Shown one piece after another: positions 56,112 through 64,000 of a stretch of DNA of 64,000 nucleotides; the stretch's first letter is position 1, and every line of letters starts with the position of its first letter. The translations under genes and the position numbers were made by a program. Below the pieces are notes generated by a model. It did not search any database and had not been told where the DNA came from. It worked only from the letters and a program-made list of their open reading frames with translations. This stretch comes from G963662655 sp963665015 (GTDB lineage: Bacteria > Cloacimonadota > Cloacimonadia > Cloacimonadales > JAIOQZ01): contig CAXXSY010000003.1 of the NCBI GenBank assembly GCA_963665015.2, positions 620,001 to 684,000 on the forward strand, read 5' to 3'.

Positions 56112-56147
56112 ATCCCTAATCTCTTAAAATGCCTTCCCGGAGGATAG

Positions 56148-57536
<1,389 letters not shown>

Positions 57537-57541
57537 GCTTC

Positions 57542-58249
57542 ATGCAGGCAAGCTGGGACAACACCGCGATCATCATTCCGGTCTATAACGCCGGGGATAC
57601 GCTGTCGGAACTGCTCTGGGGCGTTCTCGCATTTACGTCCGCGGATCGCGTGATCTGCGTCGATGACTGTTCGACGGACGATTCGGCGGAAATCTGCCGC
57701 GACCACGGCGTGCAGGTGCACAGGCTGCATCGAAATCGTGGCAAAGGTTGCGCGCTCAAGGTCGGGTTCAATCTGGCAATGCGACAGGGATTCCCATTCG
57801 CGCTCACCATGGACAGCGACATGCAGCATCACCCGATGCAGATGGAGAAGTTTTTTAAGGCGCAGCGGGCATCCAATGCCGATCTGGTGCTGGGGAGACG
57901 CGATTTCTTCAAAGGCGGGATGCCACCCGCGCGTATATGCAGCAATGCGCTCACCAGTCTGATTGTGTCTCTTGCCACCGGGAAGCGTATCTGCGATTCG
58001 CAGAGCGGGTACCGGCTGTACAGACTGGGCCCATTGAAGGGAAGCTTCCTGATCACCGAGCGCTATCAATTCGAGACGGAAGTGATTTACGAGTATGCCC
58101 GCAAGGACGCCGTGATCGTTTACACCGGGATTGACACAATTTACAACGAGCAGGTCAGCCACATACGGCATGTTCGTGACATACTGAATTTTTTGGGAGT
58201 CGTTCTATATGAAAGAACAAGAACGCGATCGATTTCTCGATCCGGATGA
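57542..58249 (+). CDS. family 2 glycosyltransferase
   Basis: A 235-residue GT-A fold protein: TAIIIPVYNAGDTLSELL, VICVDDCSTDDSAEI, HRNRGKGCALKVGFNLA, and a DxD in LTMDSDMQHHP. CDSQSGYRLYRLGPLKGSFL is typical of dolichyl-phosphate mannosyltransferase-like enzymes that load a sugar onto a polyprenyl carrier. There is no C-terminal membrane domain. It overlaps the next small membrane protein gene by 41 bp, so the two are coupled. The sugar is unknown. Confidence 0.85.
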   Translation: MQASWDNTAIIIPVYNAGDTLSELLWGVLAFTSADRVICVDDCSTDDSAEICRDHGVQVHRLHRNRGKGCALKVGFNLAMRQGFPFALTMDSDMQHHPMQMEKFFKAQRASNADLVLGRRDFFKGGMPPARICSNALTSLIVSLATGKRICDSQSGYRLYRLGPLKGSFLITERYQFETEVIYEYARKDAVIVYTGIDTIYNEQVSHIRHVRDILNFLGVVLYERTRTRSISRSG

Positions 58250-58508
58250 CGTAACCAATATTACCGATGAGAACAAACGCTATCTGATGGATCGCGGCTA
58301 TCGACCTTTTCTGACGAACAGAGGCAAGATCAAGTGGATTCTGCCGTCTCAAAAGGGCTATCGCGTCCTGCATGGTACCGGCATCGACATGATGAGACCG
58401 CCATCGTTCAGGCGATTTCTTTCGAGACACCATCGACTTTTCATCGTTATCGGCGTTGTGGTCGTGGTGCTTGTTCTGGGACTGATCACGATGAGGAATT
58501 TTTTATAA
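58209..58508 (+). CDS. small single-TM protein next to the glycosyltransferase
   Basis: A 99-residue protein. An acidic/basic N-terminal 70 residues (MKEQERDRFLDPDDVTNITD) is followed by one membrane helix near the C-terminus (LFIVIGVVVVVLVLGLITM, residues 76-94). It begins inside the glycosyltransferase gene and is followed by surE 22 bp later. No family recognised. It may tether an enzyme of this operon to the membrane. Confidence 0.65.
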   Translation: MKEQERDRFLDPDDVTNITDENKRYLMDRGYRPFLTNRGKIKWILPSQKGYRVLHGTGIDMMRPPSFRRFLSRHHRLFIVIGVVVVVLVLGLITMRNFL

Positions 58509-58530
58509 CCCTATCGGAAAGGATGTACCA

Positions 58531-59316
58531 TTGCGAATACTATTGACCAATGACGACGGAATCGACGCGACCGGGATCAACGTCCTGGCGAAAGAACTGA
58601 TGAATCGCGGGCATCATGTCATCGTTGTGGCTCCGGAGAGCGAACGAAGCGCGTCGTCTCATTCCATTACCATACGGAAACCGCTCCGGATCATCGGGCG
58701 CAGGAAAGACTGGCATGCCATCACGGGAACGCCGGTCGATTGCATCTATCTCGCGCAGCAGGTGATCGTGAAGACCGCGCCCGACCTGGTGATCTCGGGG
58801 ATCAATTCCGGGCAGAACATGGGCGAGGATATCCTGTATTCGGGAACCGTCGCCGCCGCGCTGGAAGCGATGTTTCTCGGCTGGAAAGCGCTCGCCGTTT
58901 CCATCCAGGATTACCACGATCAGCAGTTCGAGACCGCCGCCTGGTACGTCGCCGAGATGATTGACAGCGGGATCGCCGACCTGGTAAGCGAGGAAAACAT
59001 CCTCAACATCAACGTGCCGAATCTGGCGCGGGATCAGGTCACGGGTATCGAATTGACCAGGCCGGGGCACCGCCATTACCGCAATTTTGTGCGGGAGTGT
59101 ATCGACGGCGAGGGCAATCAGTCCTACATGGTCGGAGGCGATATCCAACACTGGTCGCGCGAGGACGGAACCGACTTCGCCTGCGTGCATTCAGGCAGGA
59201 TTTCCATCTCGCCGCTCTATCCGAATTTTATGAACGAATGCAACGTCAAGCCCATCGCCCGATGGATCGATAAGGTGGAGCTGTTCGAGTCGCCGGAGGA
59301 ACCGGATGAAGTTTGA
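58531..59316 (+). CDS. surE: 5'-nucleotidase SurE
   Basis: Removes phosphate from nucleoside monophosphates, a survival protein. The start is a TTG at 58531: the family start MRILLTNDDGIDATGINVLA begins exactly there and AAAGGA stands 8 bases upstream. The 261-residue product has NDDG (metal Asp-Asp), the SERSASSHSIT loop, TGTPVDC, and SGINSGQNMGEDILYSGTV. It overlaps pcm by 11 bp, the common surE-pcm pairing. Confidence 0.95.
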   Translation: MRILLTNDDGIDATGINVLAKELMNRGHHVIVVAPESERSASSHSITIRKPLRIIGRRKDWHAITGTPVDCIYLAQQVIVKTAPDLVISGINSGQNMGEDILYSGTVAAALEAMFLGWKALAVSIQDYHDQQFETAAWYVAEMIDSGIADLVSEENILNINVPNLARDQVTGIELTRPGHRHYRNFVRECIDGEGNQSYMVGGDIQHWSREDGTDFACVHSGRISISPLYPNFMNECNVKPIARWIDKVELFESPEEPDEV

Positions 59317-59959
59317 AGACCAGCGCCGGATCATGGTGCGGGACAATCTCGAAGCGCGCGGAATCAGCGACCCGAAGATCCTGGAGGTCTTCCTGAAGGT
59401 GCCGCGTGAGGAGTTCGTGCCGGACGATTTCAAGATGCATTCCTACGCTGATCATCCGCTCTCGATTGGGGAAGGGCAGACCATCTCCCAGCCCTATATC
59501 GTCTCGCTCATGCTCAGCCTTCTCGACCTGAAGCCCGAACACCGGGTGCTCGAGATCGGTACCGGTAGCGGTTACCAGACCGCGCTGCTTTCGGAACTGG
59601 TATCGGAGGTCTTTACCGTCGAGCGCATCGACCCGCTTCTGCGTCGCGCCCGAAGGATTCTGACCGCGCTGGGCTATGAAAACATCAATTTTCGCGTCGG
59701 CGACGGAACTCGAGGCTGGGAAAAAGCCTATCCCGCCGCCAGCGAGTTCGACCGCATCGTGGTATCCGCCGCGGCGCCAGGCGTCCCGCAGGCGCTGCTG
59801 GACCAACTGGCCGATGGTGGTAAGCTGGTCATCCCCTCCGGATCGCGCTATGTACAAGAATTGATACTGGTTACGCGTCAGAACGACGAATACAAACAGG
59901 AAAAATGGGGCGGATGCGCATTTGTTCCGCTGGTGGGAGAAGAAGGTTGGCAAGACTGA
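59306..59959 (+). CDS. pcm: protein-L-isoaspartate O-methyltransferase
   Basis: Repairs isoaspartyl residues in aged proteins. A 217-residue protein with VPREEFVPDDFKMHSYADHP, IGEGQTISQPYIVSLML, SAM loop VLEIGTGSGYQTALL, and DRIVVSAAAPGVPQALLDQL. Normal length and all boxes are present. It overlaps surE and the following membrane protein gene, forming a tight stationary-phase/repair cluster. Confidence 0.95.
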   Translation: MKFEDQRRIMVRDNLEARGISDPKILEVFLKVPREEFVPDDFKMHSYADHPLSIGEGQTISQPYIVSLMLSLLDLKPEHRVLEIGTGSGYQTALLSELVSEVFTVERIDPLLRRARRILTALGYENINFRVGDGTRGWEKAYPAASEFDRIVVSAAAPGVPQALLDQLADGGKLVIPSGSRYVQELILVTRQNDEYKQEKWGGCAFVPLVGEEGWQD

Positions 59960-60537
59960 TCGGCATTATCGTATTGCTGTGCATCCTGACGCCCATGTTC
60001 GCGGCGGATATGCCGCAGGCAGAAGACCACGACTGGAAGACTCGCTTCGTGGAGAAACTCGAGCAAAGAGGGCTGTCGTCGGAATCCATCGTCTTCCTGA
60101 TCTCGTTCCTGCCCATCTTCGAGTTGCGCGGTTCCATCCCCATCGGAATCGAGTTTTTCGATCTCTCCTGGTGGAAGGTCTATCTGCTCAGCGTGGTCGG
60201 CAACATGGTTCCCATTTTTTTCCTCTTGATCTTTCTGGACTGGATTACCAGGATCGGTTTCAAGTATCGATGGTCGAAACGATTCTTGGAATGGATATTC
60301 GCACGGACCCGTAAGCGTAGCGCGGTGGTGGAGAAGTACGAGGAACTCGGATTGATTCTGTTCGTTGCCATACCGCTGCCGGTGACGGGCGCCTGGACGG
60401 GGTCGTTCGCGGCGTATCTGCTCGGGCTCAAATTCTGGAAATCGATCGCCTGCATTTTCATCGGAGTACTCATCGCCGGGGTCGTGGTCACGTCGGTCAC
60501 GCTCGGTGTCGCGCATTCATTGAAGTTCTTTCTCTAA
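59947..60537 (+). CDS. small multi-drug export family membrane protein (COG2426)
   Basis: The frame is open from 59905. A TTG at 59947 (GGAG 9-12 bases upstream) gives a clean signal peptide (LARLIGIIVLLCILTPMFAA), and is my choice; the ATG at 59914 is the alternative. The 196-residue product has the Sm_multidrug_ex pattern: FLISFLPIFELRGSIPIGIE, then GNMVPIFFLLIFLDWI, then LFVAIPLPVTGAWTGSFAAY. Four to five membrane helices. Transport substrate unproved. Overlaps pcm by 13 bp. Confidence 0.75.
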   Translation: MARLIGIIVLLCILTPMFAADMPQAEDHDWKTRFVEKLEQRGLSSESIVFLISFLPIFELRGSIPIGIEFFDLSWWKVYLLSVVGNMVPIFFLLIFLDWITRIGFKYRWSKRFLEWIFARTRKRSAVVEKYEELGLILFVAIPLPVTGAWTGSFAAYLLGLKFWKSIACIFIGVLIAGVVVTSVTLGVAHSLKFFL

Positions 60538-60547
60538 AGGAGATGTC

Positions 60548-61042
60548 ATGAGACTTTTCAAGACGAAAGACAAAGAGGGCAACAAGCTCGAATCGAGCTT
60601 CCTGCGTGAAATTGCCTTCCTCAAGCAACTGAACTACTTCGAACTCAAGACCTTCTCGCGCCTCCTGCATCGTAGGGACTTCAAGCCGGGAGAGGTGGTC
60701 TTCCGGGAGGGATACCCGCATGCGGTGCTCTACATCGTGAAGGAAGGCAAGGTCGATATCGTGCTGGAAGCGGGTGAAGACGAGTCGATCAAATTGGTGG
60801 AATTGGTGCCGTACGCTTTCTTCGGTGAGGTCGGGCTCTTTATCGACACTAATCGTACGGCAACGGCTATCGCTTCGGAGGACACCGTATTGCTTGCCGT
60901 CTCGAAGGTCGATTTCAAGGACATGATCGAGAAATATCCCCGGATCGGCGTGAAAATCGTGTATGAACTGGGCAAGCGGCTCAGCGAAAGCCTCGTCGAT
61001 ACCAATGCTAAACTGCGCGGATACACCCATGAAAAGGAATAA
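60548..61042 (+). CDS. cyclic-nucleotide-binding-domain protein
   Basis: A 164-residue single-domain cNMP-binding-fold protein without a helix-turn-helix. LHRRDFKPGEVVFREGYPHA (residues about 39-58) and AFFGEVGLFIDTNRTATAIA with the GE...RTATA phosphate cassette (about 94-113) indicate a real ligand pocket. With no output domain it may bind a partner, perhaps the overlapping permease (14-bp overlap). AAAGGAG precedes the ATG. Confidence 0.83.
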   Translation: MRLFKTKDKEGNKLESSFLREIAFLKQLNYFELKTFSRLLHRRDFKPGEVVFREGYPHAVLYIVKEGKVDIVLEAGEDESIKLVELVPYAFFGEVGLFIDTNRTATAIASEDTVLLAVSKVDFKDMIEKYPRIGVKIVYELGKRLSESLVDTNAKLRGYTHEKE

Positions 61043-62096
61043 AGCGTTCCGGCTGGTATTTTATGGCTTTTTGCTTGTGATCGTCATCCTCGGAATCCTG
61101 TTCTACGCACGCGTGTTTTCCTATCTTATCGCCGGTGTAATCTTCGCGTACCTGCTCAAACCGCTGACAACCATGCTGGAGAGCTGGAGGATCAACCGAC
61201 TGGTTGCCATTATCATCGTCTATTCGCTCTTTGTGCTGATCATTTTTGCCGGTGTGTGGTTTCTGATACCTGTCGTGATCGATCAGGCGCAGGAAATTGG
61301 CGCATCGCTGAAGGACTTCATGCAGCAGGGCGAACCTGGCCTTTCGCGGCTGAAGATATTCGAGCATATCGACAATTTCTTCGGAAAAATGGAAAGCAAA
61401 CTCGGCATTCCGATGGATCAAGTTCAGGGAAAAATTATCGGTTATTTCGAGAAACAGACGACCGGGCTGCTCTCCAATCTCGGCGATATCGTGCGCGTAT
61501 TCATCACGCTGATGTCGTTCATCGTCGCCATCCCCATCGTGGGATTCTTCCTGCTCAAGGACGAGGAATCGATCAAGAGCTGGTTTCTACGTATTATTCC
61601 CAACCGTTATTTCGAGCTGACGATCATCATGCTGGAGAAGATCGACGACATCATTGGCACCTACATGCGCGCGCTGTTGATCGAGATCATCATCGTCGGT
61701 ATCCTCGCGACGATTGTACTGGCTGTATTCGGTGTTAAATATTCGCTACTGATCGGTATCATAGCCGGTTTTGCCAATGCGATTCCCTACTTCGGACCCT
61801 GGATCGGAACGATTCTGGCAGTGTCTTCCGTGCTCATTTCCGGGCAGAATCCGGTGATGATCCTGTGGGTCGCCGGAGGCATGGCGCTGGTGCAGGTGCT
61901 GGATAACAATTTCATCTATCCCATTGTAATCGGGAACAAAACGGAGATGCACCCGTTAATAATCATGTTGACAGTCATCGCGGGTGGATACCTCTTTGGA
62001 ATCCTCGGCATGTTCCTGTCGGTGCCTGTTGTATTTCTCGTCCGTGGCATGATCATGGTCATGTACAGGAATCTCAAGGAATTCGAAATCATTTAG
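61029..62096 (+). CDS. AI-2E/PerM family transporter
   Basis: The ATG at 61029 (MKRNKAFRLVFYGFLLVIVI) is chosen over 60963, which lies deep in the preceding gene. The 355-residue product has about seven membrane helices. The family pattern shows as LIAGVIFAYLLKPLTTMLES near the N-terminus, then a large extracytosolic segment (90-165). NAIPYFGPWIGTILAVSSVL and LDNNFIYPIVIGNKTEMHPL are the signature near the C-terminus. Members export varied small molecules (AI-2, Na+/H+). No specificity can be read. Confidence 0.86.
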   Translation: MKRNKAFRLVFYGFLLVIVILGILFYARVFSYLIAGVIFAYLLKPLTTMLESWRINRLVAIIIVYSLFVLIIFAGVWFLIPVVIDQAQEIGASLKDFMQQGEPGLSRLKIFEHIDNFFGKMESKLGIPMDQVQGKIIGYFEKQTTGLLSNLGDIVRVFITLMSFIVAIPIVGFFLLKDEESIKSWFLRIIPNRYFELTIIMLEKIDDIIGTYMRALLIEIIIVGILATIVLAVFGVKYSLLIGIIAGFANAIPYFGPWIGTILAVSSVLISGQNPVMILWVAGGMALVQVLDNNFIYPIVIGNKTEMHPLIIMLTVIAGGYLFGILGMFLSVPVVFLVRGMIMVMYRNLKEFEII

Positions 62097-62110
62097 AAAA
62101 TGGATATGAT

Positions 62111-63289
62111 ATGAGTATTATCGACAAATGTATGAATTTCACACGCGCCAGAGAAGTGATGGAACTGGGCTATTATCCGTATTTCAGGGTAATCTCCACC
62201 GAGCAGGAGACGGAGGTGCTGGTCAACGGCAAGAAGATGCTGATGATGGGTTCCAACAGCTATCTGGGTCTGACCACGCATCCAAAAGTCAAGAAAGCGG
62301 CGCAGGACGCACTCGATAAATACGGTTCCGGTTGCGCCGGATCGAGATTCCTCAACGGAACGCTGGACATCCATATCGAGCTGGAACGCAGGCTCGCGGA
62401 GTTTGTCGGCAAGGAGGCCGCGCTGGTATTCGCCACCGGCTATCAGGCGAACGTGGGTGCGATCTCGGCCATCGTGAACAAGGGCGAATTCATTGTCACC
62501 GACAAGCTCGACCACGCCTCCATAATCGACGGCTGCCGGCTCTCGATGGGCAAGATGTTGCGCTATAACCATAACGACATCGAAAGCCTCGAAAAAGCCC
62601 TCCAGAAAACCGACGGCGCAAATTCGCTGATCGTGGTCGATGGAATCTTCAGCATGGAGGGCGATATCGCGGACATCCCGCGCATCCTCGAGCTGAAGAA
62701 CAAATACAATTTCGGGCTGATGATCGACGAAGCTCATTCGCTAGGCGTGCTGCACAAGAGCGGCGCGGGTTGCGCGAAGTACTTCGACGCGACCGACGAC
62801 ACCGAGATCGTCATGGGCACCTTCAGCAAGTCGCTGGCGTCCGTGGGCGGCTTCATCGCGGCGGACGAGCAGATCATCCATTATCTGAAGCATTTTTCGC
62901 GCGCGCTCATCTTCAGCGCTTCGCTGCCACCGGCTTCCGCGGCGTCCGTTCTCGCAGCGCTCGACATCATCGAAAAGGAACCGGAACGCATCGAAAAGCT
63001 GTGGGAGAACACCAACTACATGCTGAAGTCGTTCAAGGAGATGGGCTACGATACGGGCAGTTCCAATACGCCGGTGATCCCGCTGCATGTGGGTGAGATG
63101 ATGACCGCGTTCCACATCTGGAAGCGACTCGACGAGGAAGGCGTCTTCATCAATCCGGTGATCCCGCCGGCCGTCGCGCCCACCGACACCCTCATCCGGT
63201 GCAGCTTCATGGCGACGCATACCAAAGAGCAGCTCGATTTCGCGCTGGAGAAGTTCTTTATGGTCGGTAAAGAGGTAGGGCTGCTGTAG
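62111..63289 (+). CDS. serine palmitoyltransferase-like alpha-oxoamine synthase
   Basis: A 392-residue PLP enzyme that condenses an amino acid with acyl-CoA. GYYPYFRVISTEQETEVLVN, GSNSYLGLTTHPKV, YGSGCAGSRFLNGTLDIHIE, IDEAHSLGVLHKSGAG and GTFSKSLASVGGF (PLP Lys about 240) are present. The YYPYFR start and GCAGSRFLNGTLDIH are typical of bacterial serine palmitoyltransferases, rather than of BioF or 2-amino-3-ketobutyrate ligase. If correct, this organism makes sphingoid bases. The next sphingolipid genes are not in the window. Product choice is inference. Confidence 0.8.
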   Translation: MSIIDKCMNFTRAREVMELGYYPYFRVISTEQETEVLVNGKKMLMMGSNSYLGLTTHPKVKKAAQDALDKYGSGCAGSRFLNGTLDIHIELERRLAEFVGKEAALVFATGYQANVGAISAIVNKGEFIVTDKLDHASIIDGCRLSMGKMLRYNHNDIESLEKALQKTDGANSLIVVDGIFSMEGDIADIPRILELKNKYNFGLMIDEAHSLGVLHKSGAGCAKYFDATDDTEIVMGTFSKSLASVGGFIAADEQIIHYLKHFSRALIFSASLPPASAASVLAALDIIEKEPERIEKLWENTNYMLKSFKEMGYDTGSSNTPVIPLHVGEMMTAFHIWKRLDEEGVFINPVIPPAVAPTDTLIRCSFMATHTKEQLDFALEKFFMVGKEVGLL

Positions 63290-63324
63290 AGACCATCCAT
63301 CGACTTCGCTCAGGATGACACGGA

Positions 63325-63380
63325 AGAAATCAACTTCCGAATGTCCGACCGAAGGGAGGTCTTCCGAATGTTGATTTCTC
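63325..63380. repeat. inverted pair of CTTCCGAATGT words
   Basis: AGAAATCAACTTCCGAATGT and CTTCCGAATGTTGATTTCTC hold the same core, with outer arms AAATCAAC and GTTGATTT that pair. It lies between the Spt-like gene and the tandem array. 63290-63417 has no gene. Confidence 0.55.
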
Positions 63381-63417
63381 TGTCTGAAGCAGGATGTTCA
63401 GGATAAGGGAAATGAGC

Positions 63418-64000
63418 AGGATGGAGAGGTGGTTGCTTTCTGATGGTGCGCCAAGCTCCAGCTTGGCATTTCTTCTACGTTTTTCCAGTCTGAATCACGA
63501 TTCGCAGGATTACCACGATTAGCAGGATGGAGAGGTGGTTGCTTTCTGATGGTGCGCCATGCTCCGGCCTGGCATTTCTTCTTCGTTTTTTCAGTCTGAA
63601 TCACGATTCGCAGGATTACCACGATTAGCAGGATGGAGAGGTGGTTGCTTTCTGATGGTGCGCCATGCTCCGGCTTGGCATTTCTTCTTCGTTTTTCAGC
63701 CTGAATCACGATTTGCAGGATTACCACGATTAGCAGGATGGAGAGGTGGTTGCTTTCTGATGGTGCGCCAAGCTCCAGCTTGGCATTTCTTCTTCGTTTT
63801 TCCAGTCTGAATTACGATTCACAGGATTACCACGATTAGCAGGATGGAGAGGTGGTTGCTTTCTGATGGTGCGCCAAGCTCCAGCTTGGCATCTCCTCTT
63901 CGTTTTTCCAGTCTGAATCACGATTCACAGGATTATCACGATTAGCAGGATGGAGAGGTGGTTGCTTTCTGATGGTGCGCCAAGCTCCGGCTTGGCATCT
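63418..64000. repeat. 106-bp tandem array, at least 5.5 units, running off the edge
   Basis: ATGGAGAGGTGGTTGCTTTC recurs at 63421, 63527, 63633, 63738, 63844 and 63950, a period of 105-106 bp. Each unit holds GCGCCAAGCTCCAGCTTGGC (a near-palindrome) and TCTGAATCACGATTCGCAGG-type sequence. The units differ by a few bases. There is no spacer variation, so it is not a CRISPR array. The end lies outside the window. Confidence 0.9.

Noticed and set aside
56041..56147. T-box leader for cysS
   Set aside because: A hairpin is present but no T-box sequence or specifier loop; T-boxes are also not expected in this group.
63418..64000. CRISPR array
   Set aside because: The repeated unit is the whole 106-bp period; there are no unique spacers between short repeats and no cas genes.

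Overview
The window looks like a chromosome segment of an uncultured Gram-negative bacterium of the FCB group, possibly near Cloacimonadota. Three things point there. Six secreted proteins end in a YPNPFNP-type C-terminal sorting domain, alongside GLUG, LamG and PKD modules. There is a TonB-C/TPR lipoprotein, which implies an outer membrane. There is also an aminotransferase that resembles the serine palmitoyltransferases of sphingolipid makers. The phylum is inference; the 16S gene at 23426-25032 would settle it.

Layout. 1-2015: 3'-truncated LamG/GLUG surface protein. 2186-2665: a 480-bp non-autonomous mobile element, with a second copy at 42329-42808. 2855-2932: tRNA-Pro. 3043-5952: a compact minus-strand operon of amidohydrolase, SLATT-type two-TM protein and DUF6765-like putative hydrolase. 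6316-13381: a propeller-like secreted protein, then peptidase M42, murI, an M29-like protein, pyrG and an MscS channel. 13715-22997: an AraC-GyrI regulator, two large secreted proteins, a secreted DJ-1/PfpI protein, a TetR regulator and a TPR histidine kinase. 23150-28823: a complete rRNA operon (16S, tRNA-Ile, tRNA-Ala, 23S, 5S, terminator). Its 23S carries an intervening sequence encoding a GIY-YIG nuclease, and its 16S carries a smaller insertion with nearly the same ends.

29268-36010 (minus): envelope TPR lipoprotein and membrane protein; then pgeF, fapA-like gene, small membrane protein and a hutH whose MIO triad is Ala-Cys-Gly. 36120-38014: an AT-rich RloB plus AAA ATPase pair of the AbiL/RloAB defence type, sitting between pgeF and lepB. 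38210-41339: lepB, hemW and a lipoprotein. 41549-42257: an ArsR-type regulator with a small membrane protein and repeated operator-like words. 42872-51284: four more secreted proteins, including a C10 cysteine protease and two GLUG proteins that share a 47-residue N-terminus and repeat-rich flanks. 51378-63289: mostly plus-strand housekeeping genes (thioesterases, TrmH-type methylase, ComEA-like, rsmD, cysS, glycosyltransferase, surE, pcm, membrane proteins, Spt-like enzyme). 63418-64000: a 106-bp tandem array running off the edge.

The best candidates for undescribed biology are the paired rRNA insertions (23S with GIY-YIG gene, 16S mini-version), the amidohydrolase-SLATT-DUF6765 operon, and the 480-bp element family with target-site duplications. 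All functions are read from sequence by eye without database searches.
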